Assembly: GCF_014193375.1 (NCBI RefSeq)
Contig: NZ_JACHZF010000006.1
Span: forward strand, 62,001 to 126,000
Direction of reading: 5' to 3'
DNA: 64,000 bases
Origin: Halomonas campaniensis
GTDB lineage: Bacteria > Pseudomonadota > Gammaproteobacteria > Pseudomonadales > Halomonadaceae
A program made the position numbers and the translations under genes. The notes beneath the pieces were generated by a model that had not been told where the DNA came from, ran no database searches, and saw nothing but the letters and a program-made list of their open reading frames with translations. Below, in pieces: positions 30,978 through 43,736 of this stretch (position 1 is the first letter of the stretch; every line of letters starts with the position of its first letter).

Positions 30978-31409
30978 TCAGGGCTCATCCTTGTCCACCT
31001 CCATCAGCGTCATCACCATGGTCACCACCGAGCCCAGCACGGCCAGGTAGACCCCGATGTCGAAGATCAGCGGCGTCGAGGCCTTGAAGTCGATGCCCGG
31101 AATGGTCCACCACTGCGCGGTCAGGAAGGGCTCGCCGACGAACCAGGCGGGCACCACCGAGATCATGCCCAGCAGCAGCCCCATGCCGACCAGGTCCCGC
31201 GGGTCGACCATGCGCAGCACCTCCTTGGTGGCGCTGACCCCGAAGGCGAACAGGTAGAGGGTGAAGGCCCCCGCCGCCACCAGGCCGGCGATGAAGCCGC
31301 CGCCGGGCTCGTCGTGGCCACGCAGCAGCAGGAAGATCGAGAACAGCAGCTGCAGCGGCATCAGCAGCCGCGCCGCGGTATTGAGGATGATGGTGCCGGA
31401 CTTAACCAT
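30978..31409 (-). CDS. mnhB: Na+/H+ antiporter subunit B (operon 1)
   Basis: A 143-residue MrpB subunit with four helices. The signature [19 protein letters not shown] followed by AGLVAAGAF is conserved (H-x-x-P-G-G-G-F). It is a separate gene here, whereas in the plus-strand operon the same domain forms the C-terminal part of the A subunit. It overlaps mnhA by 8 bp. Confidence 0.94.
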   Translation of the reverse strand: MVKSGTIILNTAARLLMPLQLLFSIFLLLRGHDEPGGGFIAGLVAAGAFTLYLFAFGVSATKEVLRMVDPRDLVGMGLLLGMISVVPAWFVGEPFLTAQWWTIPGIDFKASTPLIFDIGVYLAVLGSVVTMVMTLMEVDKDEP

Positions 31410-33735
31410 CGGCGGTCTCCTTGGCCGGTGCGGGCTTCTTGGGCTTCTCCGGGGCGCGCAGCTTGAGCATGGCGAAGACCCCGATGGCGGCCAGGGCCAG
31501 CACGAAGATCTCGCCCAGGGTATCCAGCGAGCGATAGTCGACCAGGATCACGTTGACGATGTTGCGGCCGTGGGCCAGCGGCGCACTGTTGTCGATCATG
31601 TAGCCGGAGATCGGGGCAAACTGGTCGATGCTCCAGGAGGTGAGGATCAGCAGCGTGATCAGCCCGCCCATGCTGCCGGCCACGGCCACGTCACGCACCC
31701 GCTCCAGCGGGGTCGAGAGGCTGGAGAACCTGGGCAGCCGGAACAGCACCAGCACCAGCAGGATCACCGTCAGCGTCTCCACCAGCAGCTGGGTGATGCC
31801 GAGGTCGGGGGCGCTGAACAGGATGAAGGTCAGGGCGATGGAGAAGCCCATGATGCCCACCGACACCACGGCCCCCAGCCGCGAGCGGGCGATCGTCGCG
31901 AACAGCGCCCCCATCACCATCATCCCCACCACGATCGCCTCGTGGAACTGCACGTCCAGCCGGAAGGCAAACTGGGGGGCGTGGCGCAGCAGCAGTGAAT
32001 TGCCCACCAGGGCGATCAGGGTGACGACCATCACCAGGATGTAGTTGCGCATGTAGCCGTTCTGCAGCACGCGGGTCTGCCACTCGGAGACCACCACCAC
32101 GCCATCCATGAAGGCGTCGTAGCCCGCCTCCGGTCCCCGGGCGATGAGCGGATCGAGGCGGGCAAGGCGCGCGCGCACCCGGTCCCAGCGCCTGAACAGC
32201 AGGTAGCCCAGCGCCAGGCTCACCAGCGACATCAGAAGCGGCAGGTTGATGCCGTGCCACAGCGACAGCTTGACCGCCACCGGCGCCCCCACCACGGCAC
32301 TGGCCGCGGCCGCGAGCAGCCCGCTGCCGGCCAGCACCGGCACCAGGCCCAGCAGCAGCGAGAGCAGCGCCAGCACCGCCGGCCCCAGCAACATGGAGGC
32401 CGGCGCCTCGTGGGCCACCCGCGGCGTCTGGCGACGCTGCCCGAAGAAGGGCCGCAGGGCCACGATGGCCGCCACGGCGATGGTCAGGATCGCGGCGGCG
32501 AAGGCCAGCAGCACGACCAGCGGCCGCCAGGCGCTTGCCTCGAGCACCGACTCGAACATCAGCTCCTTGCCGATGAAGCCGAACAGCGGCGGCACCCCGG
32601 CCAGCGACAGCGCGGCGATCATCGCCACCCCGGCGGTCACCGGCATCAGCACCCGCAGCCCCCCCATGGCGGTGACGTCCTTGGTCCCGGTCTCGTGGTC
32701 GAGGATGCCGGCCACCATGAACAGGGCGCCCTTGTAGAGCGAGTGCGCCAGCAGGAAGGTGACGAAGGCGATCAGCGCCCCCTCGGTGCCGATGCCCAAC
32801 AGCATGGTCAGGGTGCCCAGCGCCATCACCGTGGAGTAGGCCAGCAGCTTCTTGATGTTGGTATGGCGGATCGCCAGGAAGGCGCCGGTGAACATGGTCA
32901 GCGCCCCCACCACCGACAGCGTCACCGTCCACATCTCGGTCCCGCCCAGGCTCGGCTGCAGGCGGGCCAGCAGGTAGATGCCCGCCTTGACCATGGTCGC
33001 CGAGTGCAGGTAGGCCGATACCGGGGTGGGCGCGGCCATGGCATTGGGCAGCCAGAAGTGGAAGGGAAACTGGGCCGACTTGGTGAAGGCCCCGAGCAGC
33101 AGGCAGATCAGCAGCGGCGTGTAGAGGTCGTGCTCGCGCAGGACGTCGTCCATGGCGTTGAGCTCGGCGAGCGACCAGCTGCCACCGGCGATACCCAGCA
33201 TCACCAGGCCGGCCATCAGCGCCAGGCCCCCCGCCACGGTGACGAAGAGCCCCTGCCGGGCCGACTTCCGGGCCTCCAGGTCGGCATGGTTGAAGCCGAT
33301 CAGCAGGTAGGAGGTGATGCTGGTCAGCTCCCAGAAGACGAACAGGGTGATCAGGTCATCGGCCAGCACCAGGCCCAGCATCGACACCATGAAGGCGAGG
33401 ATCGCCACGTGGAAGCGCACCAGGTCCGGGTGGCCCTTGAGGTAGCCGCCGGCATAGATCAGTACGAAGGTACCGATCACCGTGACCAGCAGGGCAAAGA
33501 GCAGCGACAGGCCGTCGACCACGAAGGTCAGGCTCATGCCCAGCGCCGGCACCCAGTCGAGCACCAGGGTGATCACCTCGCCGCCCATCACGGCGGGAAG
33601 CTGGCCGAAGAACCACAGCGCCAGCAGCGCCGGGTAGGCGGCCAGCACGAAGCTGGTCCGATCGCCGAACCAGCGATGGAAGAGGGGCGCGGAGGCGGCC
33701 AGCGCGAACCCCGACAGCACGGCGAGTTGCATCAC
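31402..33735 (-). CDS. mnhA: Na+/H+ antiporter subunit A (operon 1)
   Basis: The largest Mrp subunit, 777 residues and about 20 helices, homologous to NuoL plus a C-terminal NuoJ-like extension. Conserved features are [15 protein letters not shown], the Lys-containing [16 protein letters not shown] and [16 protein letters not shown], and the later [13 protein letters not shown]. With B to G it forms a complex that exchanges Na+ (or other cations) for H+ at alkaline pH. It is the first gene of a seven-gene operon whose genes overlap or nearly touch. Confidence 0.95.
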   Translation of the reverse strand: MMQLAVLSGFALAASAPLFHRWFGDRTSFVLAAYPALLALWFFGQLPAVMGGEVITLVLDWVPALGMSLTFVVDGLSLLFALLVTVIGTFVLIYAGGYLKGHPDLVRFHVAILAFMVSMLGLVLADDLITLFVFWELTSITSYLLIGFNHADLEARKSARQGLFVTVAGGLALMAGLVMLGIAGGSWSLAELNAMDDVLREHDLYTPLLICLLLGAFTKSAQFPFHFWLPNAMAAPTPVSAYLHSATMVKAGIYLLARLQPSLGGTEMWTVTLSVVGALTMFTGAFLAIRHTNIKKLLAYSTVMALGTLTMLLGIGTEGALIAFVTFLLAHSLYKGALFMVAGILDHETGTKDVTAMGGLRVLMPVTAGVAMIAALSLAGVPPLFGFIGKELMFESVLEASAWRPLVVLLAFAAAILTIAVAAIVALRPFFGQRRQTPRVAHEAPASMLLGPAVLALLSLLLGLVPVLAGSGLLAAAASAVVGAPVAVKLSLWHGINLPLLMSLVSLALGYLLFRRWDRVRARLARLDPLIARGPEAGYDAFMDGVVVVSEWQTRVLQNGYMRNYILVMVVTLIALVGNSLLLRHAPQFAFRLDVQFHEAIVVGMMVMGALFATIARSRLGAVVSVGIMGFSIALTFILFSAPDLGITQLLVETLTVILLVLVLFRLPRFSSLSTPLERVRDVAVAGSMGGLITLLILTSWSIDQFAPISGYMIDNSAPLAHGRNIVNVILVDYRSLDTLGEIFVLALAAIGVFAMLKLRAPEKPKKPAPAKETADG

Positions 33736-34127
33736 ACGAAGCTCTCCTGGTCTGGATCGTCCACGAGGGGACTGAGGACGTCTCGGCGGGAACTGACCTG
33801 GGTCAGCATTCGCCTAATGGATGACGCAGCGCAACACCCGACGGCCTTTTTATCGATAGTGAAAGCCTATAGACTCACGCCGGCGAGTGGCAAGAAAGGG
33901 CGTTACCACACCTTAAACGAAAGGCGGCATCTTATCATTAGTGAATGATTATCCTGCCGTTTCCGGGGCGACCCCTTGTCGCACGCCAGCGCCTCGACGA
34001 GGCTCCCTCCGTCGAGGAACGACGAGCCAGGCGGTGACGTGGCTGCCTGGGCCACAGCGCACCCTGCTCCCCCGGTGCCCGGCCTGGCCAATTGCGCTTC
34101 CCCGCCATTGCGTGGACGAGCTGACCA
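33736..34127. other. 392-bp divergent regulatory gap between the two mrp operons
   Basis: No credible gene is seen. The middle part (about 33840-33950) is clearly richer in A+T than its surroundings and should hold both promoters. A minus-strand promoter is listed separately. For the plus strand I see TTAAAC (33913-33918) and CATTAG (33936-33941) at 17 bp, a weak match. The right 170 bp before the mrpA start is GC-rich and shows nothing I can name. Confidence 0.6.
33866..33893 (-). promoter_or_regulatory. Promoter of mrp operon 1
   Basis: On the minus strand TTGCCA (33888-33893) and TATAGG (33866-33871) are separated by 16 bp, about 130 bp upstream of mnhA. Confidence 0.45.
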
Positions 34128-36937
<2,810 letters not shown>

Positions 36938-36938
<1 letters not shown>

Positions 36939-37279
36939 TGGAAGCCCTGTTCTCACTGGTCATCGGCGTGCTGACCGCCAGCGGCATCTACCTGCTGCTG
37001 CGCGGCCGCACCTTCCCGGTGATCGTCGGCCTGGCGCTGCTCTCCTATGCGGTGAACCTCTTCCTGTTCTCCACCGGCGGCCTCAACACCCACGCCGCGG
37101 CAGTGATCGGCGATTCGATCACCCCGGCCGACCCGCTGCCCCAGGCGCTGGTGCTGACCGCCATCGTGATCGGCTTCGCCATGACCGCCTTCGTGGTGAT
37201 TCTGGCGATCCGCGCCCGCAGCGAGCTGGGCAGCGACCACGTGGACGGCCAGCAGGGCGAGGCGGGGGACTCCCGATGA
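36938..37279 (+). CDS. mrpC: Na+/H+ antiporter subunit C (operon 2)
   Basis: A 113-residue NuoK-like subunit with three helices: LFSLVIGVLTASGIYLLL, VIVGLALLSYAVNLFLF, and ADPLPQALVLTAIVIGFAMT. It shares one base with mrpAB and overlaps mrpD by 4 bp (ATGA). The helix-3 motif DPLPQALVLTAIVI is nearly the same as in operon 1, but the rest has diverged. Confidence 0.93.
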
Positions 37280-38817
37280 GCCAGCACCTGATGATCCTCC
37301 CGATCCTCGTGCCGCTGATCGGCGCGCTCGTCCTGCTGCTGCCCACCCGGGCCGGCGACCCCGCCCAGCGACGCCTCAGCGTCGGGCTCTGCGTCGCCCA
37401 GCTGCTGGTCGGGGGCTGGCTGTTCGCCCAGGCGGCCGGGGGCGAACTGATCTTCTATGCCCTGGGCAACTGGCAGGCCCCCTTCGGCATCGTGCTGATG
37501 CTCGACCGGCTCTCCGCCCTGATGCTGCTGCTCACCGCCGTGCTGGCGCTGGGCTGCGTGATGTTCGCCTGCGCCGGCGACGACACCCGGGGCAGCCACT
37601 TCCACGGGCTCTTCCAGCTCCAGCTGGTGGGGCTCAACGGCGCCTTCCTCACCGGCGACCTGTTCAACCTCTTCGTGTTCTTCGAGATCCTGCTGCTGGC
37701 CTCCTATGCGCTGCTGATGCACGGCGGCGGCAAGGAACGGGTGGGCGCCGGCCTGCACTACGTGATCCTCAACCTGGCCGGTTCAGCGCTCTTTCTGGTG
37801 GCGCTGGGCGTGCTCTACGGCGCCACCGGGACCCTCAACATGGCCGACATGGCCCGGCGCCTCGGCGCCATGACCGGCGACCAGACCGCCCTGGTCACCG
37901 CCGGCGCGCTGCTGCTGGTGGTGGTCTTCAGCCTCAAGGCCGCGCTGCTGCCCCTCTACTTCTGGCTGCCGCGCACCTACTCGGCCGCGCCGGCCCCGGT
38001 AGCGGCCCTGTTCGCCATCATGACCAAGGTGGGGCTCTACGCCATCCTGCGCGTGCAGTCGCTGATCTTCGTCGACACCCCCGCGGCAGAGGCGATTACC
38101 ACCTGGCTCTGGTGGTCGGGCCTCGCCACCATCGCCCTGGCCGGCATCGGCGTGCTGGCCGCCCGCGACCTCCGGCCGCTGATCGCCTACCTGGTGCTGG
38201 TCTCGGTGGGCACCCTGCTGGCCGGCAAGTCGCTGGGCTCCACCGAGGCGGTGACCGCGCTGCTCTACTACCTGCCCCACACCACCCTGGTGTGCGGCGC
38301 CCTCTACCTGATCGCCGAGCTGATCGGCCAGCAGCGCGGCAAGGCCGGCACGCGCCTGGTGCGCGCCCGTCGCCTCCACCAGCGCCAGCTGCTGGGCGGG
38401 CTCTTCCTGGTCTCGGCGGTGGCGGTGGCGGGCCTGCCGCCGCTGGCAGGCGCCCTGGGCAAGCTGCTGATGATGCAGGCGGCGGAAGGTGTCGCGCGGC
38501 TATGGTTCTGGCCGCTGCTGCTGCTGGCGGGGCTGTGCGCCCTGATCGCCCTCTCCCGGGCCGGGTCGGTGTTCTTCTGGGCCAGCTACAAGGGCGAGGT
38601 CGCGGCCGGCCGGGTCAGCCGGGCCCAGCTGGCCGGGGTGCTCTGGCTGCTGGCCACCGCTCCGCTGCTGGTGGGGTTCTCCGGCCCCCTGAGCAGCTAC
38701 ACCCTGGCGACGGCCGAACAGCTGGCCGACCCCGCCACCAAGATCACCCGGCTGTTCGGCGAGGAGGCCATGCCGGCGACCTCCCTGGCGCTCGGCCGCG
38801 AGGAGGAGACCCCATGA
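37276..38817 (+). CDS. mrpD: Na+/H+ antiporter subunit D (operon 2)
   Basis: A 513-residue NuoM/N-like subunit. Recognisable elements are GDLFNLFVFFEILLLASYAL, VVVFSLKAALLPLYFWLP and AAPAPVAALFAIMTKVGLY. The start ATG at 37276 overlaps the mrpC stop; the longer open frame upstream is an mrpA shadow. It overlaps mrpE by 4 bp. Confidence 0.93.
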   Translation: MSQHLMILPILVPLIGALVLLLPTRAGDPAQRRLSVGLCVAQLLVGGWLFAQAAGGELIFYALGNWQAPFGIVLMLDRLSALMLLLTAVLALGCVMFACAGDDTRGSHFHGLFQLQLVGLNGAFLTGDLFNLFVFFEILLLASYALLMHGGGKERVGAGLHYVILNLAGSALFLVALGVLYGATGTLNMADMARRLGAMTGDQTALVTAGALLLVVVFSLKAALLPLYFWLPRTYSAAPAPVAALFAIMTKVGLYAILRVQSLIFVDTPAAEAITTWLWWSGLATIALAGIGVLAARDLRPLIAYLVLVSVGTLLAGKSLGSTEAVTALLYYLPHTTLVCGALYLIAELIGQQRGKAGTRLVRARRLHQRQLLGGLFLVSAVAVAGLPPLAGALGKLLMMQAAEGVARLWFWPLLLLAGLCALIALSRAGSVFFWASYKGEVAAGRVSRAQLAGVLWLLATAPLLVGFSGPLSSYTLATAEQLADPATKITRLFGEEAMPATSLALGREEETP

Positions 38818-39311
38818 AGCCGCTGGGCCGATTCCTGCCGACTCCCACCCTGTCGCTGGTGCTGCTGGTGGTCTGGCTGCTGATGGCACGCAGCGTCGCG
38901 CCCGGCCAGCTGCTGCTCGGGGCCTTCCTCGCCGTGGGCATCCCGCTGCTCACTCGCCGCTTCTGGGACCCGCTGCCCCCGGTCAGGCACCCGATCAAGC
39001 TGGCCTGGTTCGTGCTGGTGGTGCTCTACGACATCGTCAAGGCCAACCTCCAGGTCAGCCTGCTGATCCTGACCCCCCGTCGCGAGCCCCACCCCGGCTT
39101 CGTGGAGTATCCCCTCGAGGTCAAGGAGCCGCTGACCATCACCCTGCTGGCCAACACCATCACCATGACGCCGGGCACCGTCTCCACCAACATCCGCCTG
39201 GACCGCTCCTCGCTGCTGATCCACGTGCTGGACATGCGCGAGGAGCAGGCCCTGGTGCAGGAGATTCGCGAGCGCTACGAACGCCCGCTCAAGGAGATCT
39301 TCGAATGCTAG
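38814..39311 (+). CDS. mrpE: Na+/H+ antiporter subunit E (operon 2)
   Basis: A 165-residue MrpE subunit with N-terminal hydrophobic helices and a soluble C-terminal part. The hallmark reads TLLANTITMTPGTVSTNI, and DIVKANLQVSLLIL precedes it. It overlaps mrpD (4 bp) and mrpF (7 bp). Confidence 0.92.
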   Translation: MKPLGRFLPTPTLSLVLLVVWLLMARSVAPGQLLLGAFLAVGIPLLTRRFWDPLPPVRHPIKLAWFVLVVLYDIVKANLQVSLLILTPRREPHPGFVEYPLEVKEPLTITLLANTITMTPGTVSTNIRLDRSSLLIHVLDMREEQALVQEIRERYERPLKEIFEC

Positions 39312-39574
39312 ATACCGCCCTGATGATCAGCCTGGCGCTGATCGTGCTGGCGCTGGCCATGAACGTCTATCGCCTGGCAATCGGGCCGGACATCCCCGAC
39401 CGGCTGCTGGCCCTGGACACCATGTACGTCAACTCCATCGCGCTGATCGTGCTGCTGGGCCTGTGGCTCAACACCAAGACCTACTTCGAGGCGGCGATCC
39501 TGATCGCCATGCTCGGCTTCGTCAGCACCATGGCCATCTGCCGCTACCTGCTGCGCGGCGACATCATCGAGTGA
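39305..39574 (+). CDS. mrpF: Na+/H+ antiporter subunit F (operon 2)
   Basis: An 89-residue, three-helix MrpF subunit. The family core RLAIGPDIPDRLLALDTMY and the last helix AILIAMLGFVSTMAI are clear. It starts inside the mrpE 3' end and is followed after 10 bp by mrpG. Confidence 0.92.
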   Translation: MLDTALMISLALIVLALAMNVYRLAIGPDIPDRLLALDTMYVNSIALIVLLGLWLNTKTYFEAAILIAMLGFVSTMAICRYLLRGDIIE

Positions 39575-39584
39575 GGAGCCCGAC

Positions 39585-40010
39585 ATGACGTTCTACGTGA
39601 TCGCCGAGGGCGTGATCGCCTTCCTGCTGGTGGCCGGCGGCATCTTCGCCTTCACCGGCTCGCTCGGCATGCTGCAGTTCAAGGACTTCTTCATGCGCCT
39701 CCACGGCCCCACCAAGGGCACCACCCTGGGGATCGGCTGCGTGCTGATCGCCTCGATGCTCTACTTCACGATCACCCAGCGGGAGCTCCACGTCCAGGAG
39801 CTGCTGATCACCCTGTTCCTGTTCATCACCGCCCCGGTGACCGGCCACATGCTGGCCAAGACCGGCCTGCACATGCACCTGCGATTCCTCACCAGCACCC
39901 GCGGCTCGGTGCCGGAGTTCCGCGACGAGGACGTGGGGCAGAGCCGGGTGGCACGCCCCGCCAAGGCGCGCCACCCCTGGCGTTCGCGGCAGCGCAGGCG
40001 ACGGCCGTGA
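39585..40010 (+). CDS. mrpG: Na+/H+ antiporter subunit G (operon 2)
   Basis: A 141-residue MrpG subunit: three helices (starting VIAEGVIAFLLVAGGIFAF), then LQFKDFFMRLHGPTKGTTLGI, which is the conserved family loop. A basic soluble tail ends it. It is the last gene of operon 2; a hairpin follows 17 bp downstream. Confidence 0.92.
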   Translation: MTFYVIAEGVIAFLLVAGGIFAFTGSLGMLQFKDFFMRLHGPTKGTTLGIGCVLIASMLYFTITQRELHVQELLITLFLFITAPVTGHMLAKTGLHMHLRFLTSTRGSVPEFRDEDVGQSRVARPAKARHPWRSRQRRRRP

Positions 40011-40026
40011 CGGCCGCCACGACGCG

Positions 40027-40049
40027 AGGGCCCCGCATGGCGGGGCCCT
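40027..40049. terminator. Bidirectional terminator between mrpG and hemH
   Basis: A perfect 10-bp stem (AGGGCCCCGC and its complement) with an ATG loop, in the 45-bp gap between convergent genes. Confidence 0.8.
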
Positions 40050-40055
40050 CCTTCG

Positions 40056-41156
40056 TCAGGGGCGCGGCGCGACCCAGCCGCCCAGCTCGTTCTCGATGAT
40101 CGCCAGCAGCGCGGCGATGTGGTCGTCGCGGTCGTTGAGGCAGGGAATGTAGGTGAAGGTCTCGCCGCCGGCCGCGAGGAAGGCGTCGCGGATCTCCTCC
40201 TCGATCTCCTCCAGGGTCTCGACGCAGTCGGAGGAGAAGGCCGGTGAGACCACCGCGATATGCTTCCTGCCCTGGCGGGCCAGCTCGGCCACGTGCTCCA
40301 CGGTCTGGGGCCCCACCCACTCCTCGGGGCCGAACTGGGACTGGAAGGCCGTCTGGATGGCCTCCCCCTCCCAGCCCAGCGCCTCGCGCAGCAGCCGCGT
40401 GGTCTTCTGGCACTGGCAGTGGTAGGGGTCGCCCTCCATCAGGTAGCGCTTGGGTACGCCGTGGTAGGAGGCCACCAGGACCTCCGGTGGCGTCTCGGCG
40501 GCGGCATAGCCCTCGCGGACCGAACTGGCCAGGGCCTCGATGTAGCGGGGGTGCTCGAAGTAGGCCGGCACCGTGCGGAAGGCGGGCTGCCACTTGAGGG
40601 TCATCAGGGTGCGGAAGGCCTGGTCGTTGGCGGTGGCGGTGGTCGGCGAGGCGTACTGGGGATAGAGCGGGAAGAACAGGATCCGCTCGCAGCCCGCCGC
40701 CTGCATGCGCCGGAGCACGCTGTCGGTGGAGGGGTTGCCGTAGCGCATGCAGAAGTCGACCATCACCTGGTCGCCGAACCTCGCCGCGAGCCCCTCGGCC
40801 ACCTTGCGGGTCTGCTCGCGGGTGATGGTCAGCAGCGGGCTCTCGTCCTTCTCGGTATTCCAGATGCTCCGGTAGGCCTCGCCGGACTTGAAGGGGCGAC
40901 GCGACAGGATGATCAGCTGCAGCAGCGGCTGCCACTTCCAGCTGGCGTAGTCGACCACCCGCTTGTCGGAGAGGAACTCGCTCAGGTAGCGACGCATCGA
41001 CCAGTAGTCGGTGGCATCCGGCGTGCCCAGGTTGGCCAGCAGTACCCCCACCTTCGCCCTGGCCACCGGGGGGTGGTCGGACGGGGCGTGGGCCAGGCGT
41101 CCGCTGCCGGGCGTATCCTGGTCGGTCGGTTGCGTCTCCACGTGGGCTGAGGTCAT
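40056..41156 (-). CDS. hemH: Ferrochelatase HemH
   Basis: Inserts Fe2+ into protoporphyrin IX, the last step of protoheme synthesis. The 366-residue protein has VGVLLANLGTPDATDYWSMR, the FLSDKRVVD loop, and the active-site His in SYHGVPKRYLMEGDPY (split as SYHGVPKRY and LMEGDPYHCQCQKT), followed by FQSQFGPEEWVGPQT. The first 33 residues (polar, Pro-rich) are an extension compared with E. coli HemH and may be partly untranslated. It is divergent from the FeS photolyase gene. Confidence 0.95.
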   Translation of the reverse strand: MTSAHVETQPTDQDTPGSGRLAHAPSDHPPVARAKVGVLLANLGTPDATDYWSMRRYLSEFLSDKRVVDYASWKWQPLLQLIILSRRPFKSGEAYRSIWNTEKDESPLLTITREQTRKVAEGLAARFGDQVMVDFCMRYGNPSTDSVLRRMQAAGCERILFFPLYPQYASPTTATANDQAFRTLMTLKWQPAFRTVPAYFEHPRYIEALASSVREGYAAAETPPEVLVASYHGVPKRYLMEGDPYHCQCQKTTRLLREALGWEGEAIQTAFQSQFGPEEWVGPQTVEHVAELARQGRKHIAVVSPAFSSDCVETLEEIEEEIRDAFLAAGGETFTYIPCLNDRDDHIAALLAIIENELGGWVAPRP

Positions 41157-41231
41157 GCGCGAGGTTCCTCCGGGTCGATGGTGGGCGATGCCGACAGTCT
41201 ATCAGGAGTGTCGCCGGGAGGCCGGATGAAG

Positions 41232-41256
41232 TTGTACTATGGGAATAATTTGTACA
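41232..41256 (+). promoter_or_regulatory. TTGTAC direct repeats upstream of the FeS photolyase gene
   Basis: TTGTAC at 41232-41237 and again at 41250-41255 (as TTTGTACA) lie just upstream of the photolyase start at 41272, in a short AT-rich island. The same hexamer, in the same orientation relative to the gene, is repeated at the other photolyase promoter (27764-27780). No clean -35/-10 pair is seen. Confidence 0.45.
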
Positions 41257-41271
41257 GTTTTAGGTAAAGCC

Positions 41272-42885
41272 ATGCCTGTTCCCCTGGTGCTGGTGCTCGG
41301 CGACCAGCTCAGCCACGACCTGGCCAGCCTCGCCGCCCTGCCCGACGGCAGCGTGGTCGCCCTCTGCGAGGTGGCCGCCGAGGGTCGCTACGTGCCCCAC
41401 CACCCCCAGAAGATCGCCATGATGCTGTCGGCCATGCGCCACTTCGCCGAGGAGCTGCGCGAACAGGGCCTGCGCGTTCACTACAGCGCCCTGGACGACC
41501 CCGACAATACCCAGGCGCTGATCCCGGAGGCCGAGCGGCTGGCGACCCTGTATGGCTGCGACGAGATCCGCGTGGTGCGCCCCGGCGAGTGGCGCCTCTG
41601 GCAGGCGATGGGCGAACGCGAGACGGCCCCCCTCCCCTGGCGGCTGATCGAGGACGACCGCTTCTATACCACCCCGGACGACTTCGCCGCCTGGGCCGCC
41701 GGCCGCAAGTCGCTGCGCCTGGAGCACTTCTATCGCGAGCAGCGCCGGCGCAGCGGCCTGCTGATGGAGGGCAGCTCTCCCGCCGGCGGCCAGTGGAACT
41801 ACGATCACGACAACCGCGAGCCGCTGCCCGCATCGCCGACCTTCCCCGACCCGCCCCGCCATGGCCGGGACGCCACCACCGAGGCGGTGCTGGCCCTGGT
41901 CGAGGAGCACTTCGGCGACCATTTCGGCCGCCTCGACGTCTACGACTGGCCGGTGACCCGCCGCCAGGCGCGGGTCGACCTGCACCACTTCCTGCGCCAC
42001 GGCCTGCCCGACTTCGGCCGCTACCAGGACGCCATCAGCGACGACGCCCCCTTCCTGTTCCACTCCCGGCTCTCGGCGGCGCTGAACCTCGGGCTGCTCT
42101 CGCCGCGGGAGGTGTGCGAGGCCGTCGAACGCGAGTACCTCGAGGGCCGCGCGCCCCTCAATTCGGCGGAGGGGTTCATCCGCCAGGTGCTGGGCTGGCG
42201 GGAGTACGTGCGCGGGCTCTACTGGACCCGCATGCCCGACTACAAGCGCGGCAATGCCCTGAAGGCCACCCGCGGGCTGCCGGCCTGCTACTGGACGGGC
42301 GACACCGAGCTGCGCTGCCTGCAACGCGCCATCGAGATGACCCGCGATCATGCCTACGCCCACCATATCCAGCGGCTGATGGTCACCGGCAACTTCGCCC
42401 TGCTCTGTGGCGTGGCGCCGGAGGCGCTCTGCGACTGGTACCTGGCGGTCTACGTGGACGCCTGCGAGTGGGTGGAGCTGCCCAATACCCTGGGGATGGT
42501 GCTGCATGCCGACGGCGGCCTGATGGGCTCCAAGCCCTACTGCGCCTCGGGCAAGTACATCGACCGCATGTCGGACCACTGCCGCCACTGCCGCTTCGAC
42601 CCGAAGCGGGTGACCGGCGAGGATGCCTGCCCGCTCAACAGCCTCTACTGGCACTTCCTCGAGCGCCATGCCGACGCCCTGTCGGGCAATCCGCGCATGA
42701 AGCTGATCTACGGCTCGCTCTCGCGCATGGGCGACGAGAAGCGGCAGGCGATGCGGGAGCAGGCCGAGACCTTCCTGGCCGGGCTGGAGAGCACCCCGGC
42801 CTGGCACGATGACGGCCGGGGGCAGCGCGGCCTCCATCGGGCCGGCTATTCGCCTGATCCCCAGCCCCGCGAGGAGAGACCATGA
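41272..42885 (+). CDS. FeS-BCP type (6-4) photolyase / cryptochrome-like protein
   Basis: A 537-residue member of the bacterial photolyase branch that binds FAD, a lumazine antenna and a [4Fe-4S] cluster and repairs (6-4) photoproducts. The N-terminus is LVLVLGDQLSHDL, typical of this branch. Four cluster Cys residues can be placed: APEALCDWY, the pair in DHCRHCRF, and EDACPLNS. The FAD region includes FIRQVLGWREYVRG and HAYAHHIQRLMVTGNF. The start at 41272 follows AGGT. It overlaps the next gene by 4 bp. Confidence 0.92.
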   Translation: MPVPLVLVLGDQLSHDLASLAALPDGSVVALCEVAAEGRYVPHHPQKIAMMLSAMRHFAEELREQGLRVHYSALDDPDNTQALIPEAERLATLYGCDEIRVVRPGEWRLWQAMGERETAPLPWRLIEDDRFYTTPDDFAAWAAGRKSLRLEHFYREQRRRSGLLMEGSSPAGGQWNYDHDNREPLPASPTFPDPPRHGRDATTEAVLALVEEHFGDHFGRLDVYDWPVTRRQARVDLHHFLRHGLPDFGRYQDAISDDAPFLFHSRLSAALNLGLLSPREVCEAVEREYLEGRAPLNSAEGFIRQVLGWREYVRGLYWTRMPDYKRGNALKATRGLPACYWTGDTELRCLQRAIEMTRDHAYAHHIQRLMVTGNFALLCGVAPEALCDWYLAVYVDACEWVELPNTLGMVLHADGGLMGSKPYCASGKYIDRMSDHCRHCRFDPKRVTGEDACPLNSLYWHFLERHADALSGNPRMKLIYGSLSRMGDEKRQAMREQAETFLAGLESTPAWHDDGRGQRGLHRAGYSPDPQPREERP

Positions 42886-43280
42886 GCCGACGCGACACCC
42901 TCAACGCCCACGCCCCGGTCACCCTCTACCACGATGGCCACTGCCCGCTCTGCCAGCGGGAGGTGGCCTGGCTGTCGCGCCACCCGCGACGAGAGCGGGT
43001 GGCGCTGGTGGACATCCAGGCACCCGGCTTCGATGCCGAAGCGCTCGGAAAGACCTTCGAGGGGATGATGGGCCGGCTGCACCTGAGCGACGCCCGGGGG
43101 CGCTGGTTCATCGGCATGGACGCCAGCCGCGCGCTCTATGCCGTGCTCGGCTACCGTCGGCTGGTGTGGCTGAGCACGCTGCCGGGGCTGGCAGGCCTGA
43201 TGGATGCGGGGTATCGATGGTTCGCCCGCCGCCGGGTGCGCCTGGGGCGCTGGCTGGAGAGGCGGCGGCGGAGGTCGTGA
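42882..43280 (+). CDS. DCC (DUF393) family thiol-disulfide oxidoreductase-like protein
   Basis: A 132-residue protein with the DxxxCxxC motif (DGHCPLCQREV) near its N-terminus, the mark of DUF393. The fold is thioredoxin-like; function is not established. The C-terminal third is hydrophobic and then Arg-rich (WFARRRVRLGRWLERRRRR). The start overlaps the photolyase stop (ATGA), so both are made together. Association of DUF393 with photolyase genes is seen elsewhere; a redox link to the FeS enzyme is only a guess. Confidence 0.85.
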   Translation: MSRRDTLNAHAPVTLYHDGHCPLCQREVAWLSRHPRRERVALVDIQAPGFDAEALGKTFEGMMGRLHLSDARGRWFIGMDASRALYAVLGYRRLVWLSTLPGLAGLMDAGYRWFARRRVRLGRWLERRRRRS

Positions 43281-43311
43281 GCGGCGAGGGCGCCGCCCCG
43301 CAGGGGCCGGG

Positions 43312-43614
43312 TCAGAAGACCAGCGGCATGCGCGAGGTCAGCGGGTCCTGGTAGTGGGCGTCGCGGCCGATCACCTCGTCGTGGGGCACCTGCTGCACCA
43401 GGTAGGCGCGATGGATGCCGGCGCGCTTGAGCTCCAAGTAGACGTCGTCCAGCGAGCGGAACAGCACCGGCTTGCCCTGCCGGCTCAGCATGTGGCGCTG
43501 GCCCTCGATGTCCTCCAGTTCCACCTGGTAGAAGCGGCTACCCGCATGGCTGATCACGCGAATCTCGTAGTTGTCGTGGCGGGCCGCAAAGGCCTTGAGT
43601 TCCTTGATTTCCAT
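43312..43614 (-). CDS. DUF6482-like conserved hypothetical protein
   Basis: A 100-residue soluble protein, beginning MEIKELKAFAARHDNYEIRV and ending PLTSRMPLVF. It is predicted mixed alpha/beta with no signal, membrane helix or Cys. It looks like the DUF6482 family common in Halomonas and Pseudomonas; no function is known. The ATG at 43614 follows GGAGGG at ideal spacing and is preferred over a TTG four codons upstream. Confidence 0.7.
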   Translation of the reverse strand: MEIKELKAFAARHDNYEIRVISHAGSRFYQVELEDIEGQRHMLSRQGKPVLFRSLDDVYLELKRAGIHRAYLVQQVPHDEVIGRDAHYQDPLTSRMPLVF

Positions 43615-43736
43615 GGTTCCCTCCAATGGTCATGGATCGGATGCAGTCCGGGCACAGCCTGGCCGTGCCCGATGACATCCGAATTAACATACCGTGTCGC
43701 TGATGTGACCGCGAGCGCCGGGGAGGGTTCCGGAGG

